The notes below the pieces were generated by a model that was given only the letters and a program-made list of their open reading frames with translations, was not told the origin of the DNA and made no database searches. This document shows, piece by piece, positions 54,425-64,000 of a stretch of DNA of 64,000 nucleotides. The stretch is taken from positions 620,001 to 684,000 of the forward strand of contig JAHWDD010000016.1 in assembly GCA_023897205.1 (NCBI GenBank). Reading direction: 5' to 3'. The stretch is from Exophiala sp. HKRS030. Taxonomy: Eukaryota; Ascomycota; Eurotiomycetes; Chaetothyriales; Herpotrichiellaceae. The position numbers were made by a program, and so were the translations under genes. Position 1 is the stretch's first letter. The number at the start of each line of letters is the position of its first letter.

Positions 54425-56758
54425 ATGTTCTCAGAATGTAAGCCCTTCTTATCGCTCCACTCTCTATCAAGTCAGAAAACTCATCTCTCCGTAGACGCAT
54501 CCAGGTTTCTAGCCCAGTCCCAGTCACGGATCAGCTTTGCTGCAATTGACGATCGTCGTTCAGTCGATGGCCGAGCACGGCGGCAGAATCAATCCATACG
54601 AGCGACCACCACTTCACGAGGACCCATCCCTCGAGCCCCGAATCCTTACCAACCAACATCTTCACAATTATCGGCTTTCCCATTTGCCTCCCGCCTCAAT
54701 CCACAACAGGCACCCTTGTTCTACAGCGCAACGGATGAGTTCCGCGAAGAGAATGACGAGGAAGAACACGAACGAGAAATCGCAGACTATTATGCTCTCC
54801 AGCGTTCCAGGAGACAACTAGGAGCCAGTGACCTAAAGGAGTCCGCTGACGCTGGCGACGCCAGTGGCTCGAGTGTCATTGGTGCTAGTAGCCATGAACA
54901 AGCTTATGATGAGTTGTATGGTCGTCCGGGAGGCATCAAAAGCTCATGGCATGGTGGCAACAAAGTTCCACGCAGAAAGCACCAAGAGCTGGCAGATTTA
55001 GCAGAATCGACAGGGTCTCAACCAGATACCTCAAGCCCCACGTCTTCTAGAGGACCGATGGTCGACGTCAAACTGGCAAACACAATCCGAAGTGATTACG
55101 ATGATGATCCACCTGAAGATCTCATGGAAAACCCGCCCTCCGTTCAGCATCTCAGGCAAGGCGCCATGCGAGTGCACTCGGCAGATGACTCAGGAGACTC
55201 CGAAGATGAATCTGCTTCTCACCGACTGTTGCACCGCTCTGGTAGTCTGCCCGCCGACGAATTGCTCGTTCAAAACAGTGCCCGACAAGGACAAGATCAG
55301 CAACCGAAGCACGATTTCTTCTTTGGTCAAATATACCTCCTGGCCCTTGCCGCCATGTTTACGACATGGTTCTTGGTTTTCCTCCACACAGAACCACCAG
55401 GCACTGGTAAACCTCCGATGGGTGATACGATTTATACGACATTACATGGCTCTTTCTATCTTTTAGCGACTTATACCCTTGTAGCGACTTTTGTTTCATT
55501 GTTTTGGTTAGCTGCTCTACGATCATACGTTCGACATTTGGTGTACGGCATCGTCATTGCCGTTCCGGTCATACTCTATTCTTTCTCGCTATATCCATTC
55601 ATATCCAGCTTCAGAGGTGCATGGCATGGTTCAAGCATTCAAGACGTGATCATGAGATGGAGTGCTTTGATTCCAGCTGCGTTGGCAACCTTGTGGATTC
55701 TTGCTTGTTTTCGCGGCAGGATGGTCATGCAGAAGTCAATTGCGATCCTGGAATTTGCCACGAGAATTCTCGCTGCCAACCCGGCATTGGTGCTGGTTGG
55801 GTTTGGGGTTCTTGGATTCATCATCAGCTTCACGTGGATATGGCTGTCCATGTTCACTCGCGTGTTCCTTGGAGGTCATCCCAGCACACGTTCGGCCATT
55901 ACCAAATTTGTTATCGATACTTCAACCTGGTGGGTCGGGGTTTACTTTGTTGTCATCTATTTGTGGACTATAGCCATTGCGTTTGGGTTTCAACGAACGG
56001 TGACCTCGGCGACCGTCTCTCAGTGGTATTTTCATCGGCTCGCCGTCCCAGCACCTACTTCGCAGGCAATCATCAAGGCCGCACTGCTGCATTCTGCCAC
56101 CACTCTATTCGGAACTATAGCACTTTTCACCGCACTCGGTCTGCTTGTCCGCCTACCCCTACTAGTCTTACCACGCCGTTTGACCATGTTGATCGGAATT
56201 GCAATGTACTCGCTCATTCCGAGCCCCATCACTGTCCTCATCAACCCCCTTACGCTCACATATGCGGCGATCCATTCTCAACCGCTGAGAATTAGTGCTC
56301 GAGGGCTGAGCCAGATGCACTATCTCGCACCAGGAGATGCAACAACATCATTGCACCCAAATACTTTCGGGCGCCGTAATCGGGATGGCTGGAGTGGTGA
56401 TGCGTCACCACTCCTGCCCTATCGATTGGCCAAGCTAGTGCTTCATGCCACACGCTTTATCATGTCGCTTGCGTTGGGTTTCGGTGGATGGGTCTCAACA
56501 GCCCGAACCTTGAAGCTAGAGGGGGCAGGCGCGAGAGGCAGCTTATATGCCTACGTGGTTGGCTTGATCGCGGGAGCAATCGGCTGGGGAATATTGGGTG
56601 CTATGGAGGGGGTACTAGCATCCATCGTCGATGCAGTGGTGGTGTGTTGGGGCAGTGAAGTGGGAAGCAGTGGGCAAGGAGAGGTTAGGTATTGCAGAGA
56701 AGCTGGGCACCTTTTCGGAGAAGATGATACAGTTGTAGGGCCTGTCAGTTTGGCTTGA
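54425..56758 (+). CDS. CTL/Pns1 choline-transporter-like membrane protein
   Basis: Exon 1 is 54425-54437 (13 nt), exon 2 54495-56758, giving 758 residues. The 57-nt intron (GTAAGC...TAG) is in frame and stop-free, so the unspliced frame also stays open; splicing gives MFSEYASRFLAQSQSRISF, which I prefer as the family N-terminus. The first 280 residues are polar and disordered with acidic runs (EENDEEEHEREIADYY). The membrane part begins FFFGQIYLLALAAMFTTWFLVF and has about ten helices, with the CTL-type block SATVSQWYFHR and, near the end, AGAIGWGILGAMEGV. Yeast Pns1 and animal CTL proteins are plasma-membrane relatives; choline transport by fungal members is not established. Confidence 0.85.
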   Translation: MFSECKPFLSLHSLSSQKTHLSVDASRFLAQSQSRISFAAIDDRRSVDGRARRQNQSIRATTTSRGPIPRAPNPYQPTSSQLSAFPFASRLNPQQAPLFYSATDEFREENDEEEHEREIADYYALQRSRRQLGASDLKESADAGDASGSSVIGASSHEQAYDELYGRPGGIKSSWHGGNKVPRRKHQELADLAESTGSQPDTSSPTSSRGPMVDVKLANTIRSDYDDDPPEDLMENPPSVQHLRQGAMRVHSADDSGDSEDESASHRLLHRSGSLPADELLVQNSARQGQDQQPKHDFFFGQIYLLALAAMFTTWFLVFLHTEPPGTGKPPMGDTIYTTLHGSFYLLATYTLVATFVSLFWLAALRSYVRHLVYGIVIAVPVILYSFSLYPFISSFRGAWHGSSIQDVIMRWSALIPAALATLWILACFRGRMVMQKSIAILEFATRILAANPALVLVGFGVLGFIISFTWIWLSMFTRVFLGGHPSTRSAITKFVIDTSTWWVGVYFVVIYLWTIAIAFGFQRTVTSATVSQWYFHRLAVPAPTSQAIIKAALLHSATTLFGTIALFTALGLLVRLPLLVLPRRLTMLIGIAMYSLIPSPITVLINPLTLTYAAIHSQPLRISARGLSQMHYLAPGDATTSLHPNTFGRRNRDGWSGDASPLLPYRLAKLVLHATRFIMSLALGFGGWVSTARTLKLEGAGARGSLYAYVVGLIAGAIGWGILGAMEGVLASIVDAVVVCWGSEVGSSGQGEVRYCREAGHLFGEDDTVVGPVSLA

Positions 56759-57596
56759 CGTGAAATCATCAATCATAGACGGGGATGTAATATCGACAGG
56801 CATTAGTCAAATGCAGAAGAACGAATGAAGTTCTAAATGGCATCCAAGTAGCAACTTGAACTGTAGCTCATGGTCAGTGTGCATGTTCCGTTCCGTCGAA
56901 GTCCATACCCAATCAATTGCGTACTATCCAAGGCAGATTATGCCGGTGATGTCCCTCGTTTATCAAAATGCATAATTATGAGACTCTGTGTTTGATCGGA
57001 TCCTTTTTCACGTGCTCCAAACCTCCTTTCCAGAGTTGACGTGGGTGGACCAGGGTGGACAAGTTAACTACTCCGTAGTCAGTTAACCAAATGGCTAACT
57101 TAAGTAACAACTGTCAACGTACCCCTTGGGCCTTTGGTGCCCTTCAGTGCCCTTCACCCCCCCTTTAACGCCTGTGGGGTCCTACGTGCTCCAATTCCTC
57201 CCGTCGCGCCAAGCTGTTCTCTTCGACACGTTGCTTCAAGTTTATTCTCCTGCTCGGACGCAAATGAATGCCAGTCCTATAAGGTGTCCAGTAACTTACC
57301 CTTTCCCATTCTACACTCACTTCATTCCCATTTCTGTTTTCTCTCACCTTGGGCCATTTGGTCATTGCTCTTCTAATCTTCTCTTTTTCCAAACACGACT
57401 TCCCCTCCCTGCCTTGTGAACAACCATTCCATCCCACTTATTCTCAGAGTGTGCTGAGGCTGCAACAACACCCCGACTACGACCCTGACCCGTTCTCAAG
57501 TCACACCAGAAAAGACTCTAGATCTTAAAGAACCGAACACTCTTAGAGCCGATCACTTCTTGATAGCCACCCTACAGGGTCAGAGAATCGCCTGCA
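56759..57596. other. Intergenic / PMT2 leader
   Basis: Contains a near-palindrome GTTAACTACTCCGTAGTC followed by AGTTAAC (57063-57087), a C7 run near 57156-57163, and a long pyrimidine-rich leader before PMT2. The short open frames there are leader sequence without protein support. Confidence 0.5.
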
Positions 57597-59987
57597 ATGG
57601 CATCCAGCAATGCCGGATACACCACCGGCGCTGGTAGGGATGAGGCTGAACTGCGACGAAGAAACGTCGTAAGCTATGAGAGTACGAATGGTCAGCAAAT
57701 ATACAAGGTCGAGGCAGAGGACAGAAAGAAGCTGAAAAAGGTTGGGACACACTCACTATCCAGGCTTACACAAATACTGATAATGACAGCCCGAGAAAGG
57801 CATCCTCGCTACGCTGGACGAGTGGGAATTCATCATCGCCCCTGTCATCTTCACGCTCTTTGCCCTTCTCACGAGACTTTGGAAGATAGGATTGTCACCC
57901 ATAGTGACCTGGGATGAAGCACAGTTTGTTTACACCAACAAGGACCTTGTTCAATCGCTCACAAAGATATAGTTTTGGAAAATTTGGTTCGCATTACCTA
58001 AAGCGCGAGTTCTACTTTGATGTCCACCCTCCTCTGGGCAAGATGCTCGTGGGCTTGTCCGGATATCTCGCTGGTTACAACGGATCCTTCGAGTTCAAGT
58101 CTGGTGAAACCTACCCCGCGGAGCTCAATTACACCTTCATGCGAGTCTTCAATGCCTTGTTCGGCGTTGTCACCATCCCTCTTGCCTACTTCACCGCTCG
58201 CGAATTGAACTTCAAACGTCCCACCGTCTGGCTCATCACCCTCATGGTCTTGTGCGAAAACTCCTATGCCACCATCTCGCGCTTCATCCTCCTCGATTCC
58301 ATGCTCCTCTGCTTCACCTTCACGACCGTTGCTTGCTGGGCAAAGTTCCATCGTCTTCAACACAAAAGCTTCTCAGCGGAATGGTTCTTGTGGCTTGCAT
58401 TGACTGGCCTCAGTATCGGCTGCGTCTGCAGCGTGAAATGGGTGGGTCTGTTTGCCACGGCGCTCGTCGGCCTATACACTGTGGAAGACCTGTGGAATAA
58501 GTTTGGAGATCTCAAAATGCCCAAGGTGGAATTGGCCAGCCATGTGGTTGCACGTGTTGTCGGCCTGATTGTCATCCCAGCCATTGTCTACATGTTCTCC
58601 TTCTACATCCATTTCTTGATCCTCGAGAATTCGGGTCCAGGTGATGCCCAGATGTCATCCCTTTTCCAGGCCAACCTCCGCGGCACTGAAGTTGGCAAAG
58701 AGTCGCCACTTGAGCTTGCCCTGGGTTCTAAAGTCACCATCAAGAACATGGGCTACGGTGGTGGATTGCTTCACTCGCATGTTCAGTCATATCCCGAGGG
58801 TAGTGGCCAACAACAGATTACTTGTTACCACCACAAGGACGCCAACAACGACTGGTTCTTGTACCCCAACCGAAGCCAGCTTCTCTTTGACCCGGAAGCA
58901 CCGTTGAGCTACATCCATGACAAGCAAGTCATCCGCTTGGTCCATGCACAAACCGGCCGAAATCTCCATTCTCATGCAGTCGCTGCGCCTGTCACAAAGG
59001 CTGACTACGAGGTATCCTGCTATGGCAATACCACGGTAGGCGATGAAAAAGATCATTGGCAGATCGAGGTGGTGAGCGATGCGGTGTCGTCAGACCGCAG
59101 CCGAATCAGGACGCTAGCCACGGGATTTAGACTGAGGCATGTTGAGCTTGGTTGCTACCTACGTGCTGGCACTGTCAACCTCCCACAGTGGGGCTTCAAA
59201 CAAATCGAGACGACATGTGTCAAGAAGCCCAGTCCTCGAGACGTCTACACTCACTGGAACGTGGAATCTCACGTCAACGAGCGATGTAAGTTGATCTATT
59301 TGGTGTCTCCTGAAGGAACCTCAGCTAACCTCAAGCACAGTGCCCCCTGGGGAGGCTAAGAACTACCGGTCACCTTTTTTCAAAGACTTCATTCATCTCA
59401 ACGTGGCGATGATGACATCTAATAATGCCTTGGTTCCCGATCCCGACAAGCAGGATGATCTAGCATCAGCCTTCTGGCAGTGGCCAATTTTGCACGTAGG
59501 CCTCCGCATGTGCTCTTGGGATGATTCTGTCACGAAGTATTTCCTTCTCGGCAACCCAATCGTGTATTGGGGCTCCACAGCATCTATTGGAATCATGGGG
59601 TTGGTTGTAGTCTGGCACTTGATTCGCTGGCAACGGGGCTATAACGAGCTCAGTCAAAAGGATATTGACCAGATTCATTACGCTGGAATCTACCCGGTGA
59701 TCGGCTGGTTCTTCCACTACCTCCCTTTCGTCATCATGGGCCGCGTCACGTACGTTCATCACTACTACCCGGCACTTTATTTTGCGATTTTAGTCGCTGG
59801 CTTCACGGTCGACTGGACTACTCAACGCCTAAACAACAAAATCCGATGGGCAGTGTATTCTATTCTTTATGCGGCCATCATTGGGCTTTTCATACTCTTC
59901 AGCCCTATCGTGTTTGGAATGCAAGGTAGCAACCGGAACTATGCGTACCTCAAGTGGTTCAACCGATGGAGAATTTCTGACGCCTAA
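57597..59987 (+). CDS. pmt2: Dolichyl-phosphate-mannose protein O-mannosyltransferase, PMT2 family
   Basis: Four exons: 57597-57740, 57790-57923, 57973-59285 and 59341-59987, giving 745 residues, all in phase. GT39 enzymes transfer mannose from Dol-P-Man to Ser/Thr of proteins entering the ER. The first luminal loop carries [29 protein letters not shown], where the acidic pair and the HPPLGK motif are family hallmarks. Membrane helices follow, then three MIR repeats (about 320-520, LLHSHVQSYPEGS; LHSHAVAAPVTK; LRHVELGCYL), then helices with HYLPFVIMGRVTYVHHYYPALYF. The sequence places it with PMT2 rather than PMT1 or PMT4, by recall. A tail of NYAYLKWFNRWRISDA ends the protein. Together with the KTR gene it serves O-glycosylation of wall and secreted proteins such as the WSC product. 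Confidence 0.95.
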
Positions 59988-61149
59988 ATCTCCATGATGA
60001 CCATGGCTCTCAGGGGCCAGGGGATTACCATATCACGCAACCCATTCGCTTCGAGCCGACAGTCAAGCCACTTATCTTAAGGATTCACCTTCTTGGGCTT
60101 TCGTCCAGATTTCGGCCAGGCTACCTTGATCGCGTCTTCACAGAGAAGGAGACGTATCTCCGATACACGAGACACGATGCAGGCTGTCCTCATCTCACCT
60201 TACCTAATCAATGACCATAGTTGGCGTACTGGACCGGCGTTATTGCATGACGGTTACACAAAAGGGGTTGGAATCTAGGATCAGCCATGTGCTTGTTGAC
60301 TTTGTAGGTTAGTTATGTTGGTCGGCTAGGATTTTCCAGTAGAAACCATCATCCTCTGGTAACAATTCGAACATTTCTGTGCGTCTGTAATTTGTGGTCA
60401 TAATGCAAAACCGAACACTTTAGCTATTAGGCATCGGGGCAAAGACAGTGGTCGGCGAACCTGATATATCGAGCTTTGATAGATAATTGTGTGTACTAAA
60501 GTATTAATGGACTACGGAGTACATATGTACGTATTTGGTAGCATCGAGGATGACGACTTACGGCCTAGTCAGTAGTGGAGTAAAGACGGTTCTGAAAACT
60601 CATCTCACTAGTTAGTCAGTTACTCCGTAGTCGTTTAGTGGCTGACGACGATTAACAGTGGCCAGAAGACATTTACAAGGTCGTCCTTACGAGACATGTA
60701 CTGTAATGCTGCAGGCTGTATCTGGTTCATCTGGTGCATCTGTTGCATTTTGGCGATCGTTGATTGGGGTCGTTAGCGTAAACAGATTACCGTTCAATTG
60801 TTAGTGCCTGCCCTGATTCTCCTCCTCCAGCCAGACAGAACCTAAAGTAGGCGGGGAGAAGATCGACGCACGTCCGGGTGGACCATGCACGACACATCTA
60901 CAACCACCTACCAACTGCGCCCAACGCTCTGTACACACCGTCCATCCTTCCACTCACTATTCATCTCACATTTCGCTCCGAGCACAAGTTGTGTCCTACA
61001 GCCAAGTACTATCGCTCCTCAGCCATTGTTCTCAAAATGTACCTCTAGCCAATTGAGCTGGCTTTTGCACCCTTTGAGCAGTTGAATTCCCCCGCCTCCT
61101 CCGATCCGCATATTACGCACTTGACAACCTGCAACTTCCAACCGCCCAT
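59988..61149. other. Intergenic, tandem promoter region of a Zn2Cys6 gene
   Basis: About 1.16 kb. It holds TACGGAGTA at 60513-60521 and TACTCCGTA at 60621-60629, and a pyrimidine-rich leader (60885-61149). No gene is supported. Confidence 0.5.
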
Positions 61150-63759
61150 ATGGAGTCCCAGCAGTCGGTCTCAATCACCGCTCATGACGGCGCCACTGCC
61201 TACCATAGCGATGACAACTTGGACGACATCACCAACGGCAAGATCGAGATGGATCAAGAGGAGATTGACGCCATCATACGAAATAAGAGAAAGGTTCGGG
61301 ATCCAAAAGCATGTTACGCCTGCCATCGAAGAAAGGTCAAATGTGACCGCAACCTGCCCTGCGACTCCTGCGTCAAGCGAGATCATCCTGAGCTTTGCTC
61401 TTACGAACGACCTACCAAAAAGCGTCGCATTGCCCTGACCGGCGCCCTCCAAGCTGATGATCCTCCGTCCAAAACCCAAGATCCAGCCTCGCAAAGTGGG
61501 CCCAACGTCTCTGTTCCTCGCGAGCACTGGGATCGAATTAACAAAGAGCTTCAAGAGTTGCGCGCAGCCTCTCAACTGACCCGTCCGTCACCGACTCGGT
61601 CACAGACTGAAGCAGAAGACACTGCTGCCGCAGACCCTCAGAGTCGCGATGAAGCCGAACGTGACGGCATTCATGCCCCGAGCAATCAGATGGGCTTGAT
61701 GCACTTGGGCTCAAGATCTGTCCTTGCATACATGATGGGTCTGGGAAGGTCAAAACTCACACAAGATTCCGCTCGCACTTTACTCGAGGAGAATATATTG
61801 CCTAAGCTCGGTCTCGACAACGAGTCGGCCACTTATCCTTTTGTCGACCTGTGGAGTACTGAATCAAGTATGCAAGATGTCGCAGGGCTTTGCAAGGCTA
61901 TTCCAGATGATGATTTGTGTAATGAGTATGTTCGAGCTCATCCTGGCGATGTTCAATAAACAGACTGACACTTGACAGGTTCTTTATGTGTTATCGTGAC
62001 GTTGCGTGCACCATCTATCCCGTTGTCGCCGACACACACAAATTCTCTACAACCTTGTTCTTGATGCTCTCGAATCGAGGACGACATGTCAGGGACAACT
62101 TGGAAATAGATCCGACCAAACCATATGGGGTTTCATTGCCGTGGCTGTCCTTGATGTTTGCTGTGTTTGCCTCTGGCTCACAGTCTTCTGATCGCCCTTC
62201 CAAGGAAAGGGAATTGACCTCTCAGGTGTATAGTAAGTTTTCAGCCTCCTTTGGCCCTGGTCACGATTCTAACGGACAAAGTATGTTGTTCCTATCAGGC
62301 ACTTCGCATGTCCAATTTTCTCACCCACCCCTGTATCGAAACAATCGAGGCGTCGTTGATAATTGGAAACGTCCTGTCTTACAACATGAACCCGGGAGTT
62401 GCATATATCTTCCTCGGCATGACTCTACGAATGGCATTTTCAATCGGGTTGCAGATCAACTCCCCAATACATGATGAGGGAGAACAATGGATCCGAAGAC
62501 GAGTTTGGTGGGCACTTGCATGGCAGGATTCCCATTTTGCTGTTAGCTATGACCGTCCGACTTCTAGTGTCATGTGTATCCCAGATATTCCATACGGCAA
62601 GTACAGCTCGCCTGGCAATAGGACATATGCCGAAAGCATGTTCGCCATCATACGCTTGACACAAGAAATCGTCCGCGAAAGGCTCCTGCATCCACGCTCA
62701 CACATGACCTGGGACACCATTAGGCGCTACACCGAAGAGATTGCTGAGATTGTTGCTCAAGGAGCCTCCCATCTTCGAGAGCGTTCTCAGTGTCATTTGA
62801 TGACTGAACACCTCGAGCGCTTAGCCCTGAAACTTCACAGCTCATACATCACCAGTGAATTGTGTCGTCCGGCTTTGAAAGATTACTCTTCTGCTGCCAC
62901 AGACTCGATACATACCGCGCATGCAGCATCAGTTCAGTCATCTCCTGGAAAACACCGCAAAGGATCTCTGAATTCGGCAAACTCACCAACACCTTCTGCC
63001 GAAACCAATAGCATCCGCGCTCGTTTCAGACGCGAGTGTGTCAAAAACCTCGAAGGCACAGTCGCCGCATATGTCGAATTGCATTCACTTAGCAAATTTG
63101 CGGCGAGGTCTTGGATTGGAATTCAACGTTCCATATCAGCAGCCTTCCTGCTCGGCACTCTTGCAGAAACCAATAGAGACCCACGAGTCATAGCTTTACT
63201 CCGGGAGCTGGAGAAAGTCATGGCTCAGCGTACAATGGAAGACCCAACTTTTGATGGTATGCAACTCAACGAAGGGCTTGGCAGTCCGACCCAACGTCGC
63301 CTGTCAGCCTCACAGCCAACATTGACAGACTCTCCACATTGGGCAAGAAGCATGGCGAAGTCCCTGAACGCCCTGGGTAAACTCAACGCTGCGCTGACTC
63401 ATTCGGAGCCAAAATACCCGAATTCTCATCCCGCCGCTGTGAACAGCTCGCATGGGATCTTCAATACCCGAAACAACAACTCCCCAGAGACCTCGGCAAT
63501 ACAGGGCCAGCCACCTTCCAGGTCGCAATATCCCTCCATCCTAAATGTCAAACAAGAGCCATACTCATCGGCCCTTCCTAGCAGTCTGGCGGGATCCACT
63601 GTCGGACTCGGTATGAGTGCAGCTGGGATTGGTCCTATCACACCAGATAGCACGAGCTCCTCCAGTGACTGGAACTATGCTAATCTTCAGGAACGAGCGG
63701 CGGAATATGTACAGGCACCTCTTTGGGGTGATAACACGCTGAATAGCTATGTTGCGTAG
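61150..63759 (+). CDS. Zn2Cys6 transcription factor with fungal-specific middle-homology domain
   Basis: Three exons: 61150-61925, 61979-62232 and 62282-63759, giving 835 residues. The cluster CYACHRRKVKCDRNLPCDSCVKRDHPELC (begins about residue 55) has spacing C-X2-C-X6-C-X5-C-X2-C-X8-C and is followed by a basic patch (RPTKKRRIA). A polar linker leads to the regulatory domain with LGSRSVLAYMMGLGRSK, FFMCYRDVACTIYPVV, SLPWLSLMFAVFASG, LQINSPIHDEGEQWIRRRVWWALAWQDSH and LALKLHSSYITSELCRPAL. The C-terminus is Ser/Pro-rich and ends LQERAAEYVQAPLWGDN. Intron 2 has a perfect TTCTAAC branch. I recognise the architecture but not a characterised orthologue, so targets are unknown. Frame intact. Confidence 0.92.
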
Positions 63760-64000
63760 TAAATTAGTTGCGGGTGGTATACCGCCCGTGCCAGGTTGCT
63801 TCAATAACTAATGATATTCTCAATACAACTGCACAGCCACCAAACAATATACAGTGCTCCAATCAAGGATTTGAAGAAACACCATGCAGCGCAGAATCAT
63901 GACGATAGCCTTCTCGCATGTCTGATGGTTTTATCCGTCGGAGAACAGCGCGATGCAGAAATGGCGTACTCAGGCTCCACTACTAGTTAGAACCTCCTCC
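63760..64000. other. 3' flank, end of window
   Basis: Nothing beyond the transcription factor's 3' flank is visible before the window ends. Confidence 0.5.

Noticed and set aside
57126..57419. 97-codon open frame before PMT2
   Set aside because: Pyrimidine-rich sequence typical of a leader; two frames are open together because of composition.
1..64000. Transposons, CRISPR arrays, tRNA genes
   Set aside because: I looked for transposase or reverse-transcriptase motifs, regular spaced repeats, and tRNA-like GGTTCGA loops, and found none convincing. A dedicated tRNA search was not possible here.

Overview
The window is nuclear DNA of a filamentous ascomycete. Most genes are broken by short introns (about 49-64 nt) with GT-AG ends and CTAAC/CTGAC-type branch sites. 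The gene set is typical of Pezizomycotina: cAMP-receptor-like GPCR, CipC, KTR mannosyltransferase, WSC/DUF1996 protein, Zn2Cys6 regulators, Byr4, PMT2. The protein flavour suggests Eurotiomycetes, perhaps Chaetothyriales, but that is inference. I found 25 protein genes, two of them transcription factors and two MFS transporters. I recognised no rRNA, tRNA, transposon or CRISPR array.

Layout. 1-13.7 kb is housekeeping: the 3' part of FGAM synthase (purines), an ELO fatty-acid elongase, COX6, the septation GAP subunit Byr4, XRCC4 and a KTR mannosyltransferase. 14.9-27.3 kb is accessory and metabolic: a Gfo/Idh/MocA dehydrogenase, a Zn2Cys6 regulator, a P450 reductase divergent from a cytochrome P450, and an inositol-type sugar transporter. 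27.7-42 kb holds pICln, CipC, a catalytically dead-looking alpha/beta hydrolase, a WSC/DUF1996 secreted protein, sulfite oxidase, GCP5 and a mitochondrial Mmc1-like protein, the last two sharing a 301-bp promoter. 42.4-51.9 kb is gene-poor: a Dal5-type MFS transporter, a GPCR, a small secreted protein and an aldo-keto reductase. 52.4-63.8 kb holds a Rab GTPase, a CTL/Pns1 transporter, protein O-mannosyltransferase PMT2 and a second Zn2Cys6 regulator.

The most consequential observation concerns data quality. Eight genes, including ones expected to be essential or well conserved, carry ten reading-frame breaks. Every one is cured by adding exactly one base, in half of the sites inside a C or G run of 4-5. 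With that single correction, all exon lengths close to whole codons. This points to under-called bases in the assembly rather than gene death, and an automatic gene caller would probably truncate or mis-splice these genes. The best biological leads are the P450/reductase/regulator/transporter neighbourhood, a non-canonical first intron inside a zinc-cluster domain, a WSC domain that lost two cysteines together, and short motifs (TACTCCGTA, CCTAGGTAGG) recurring in the intergenic DNA.
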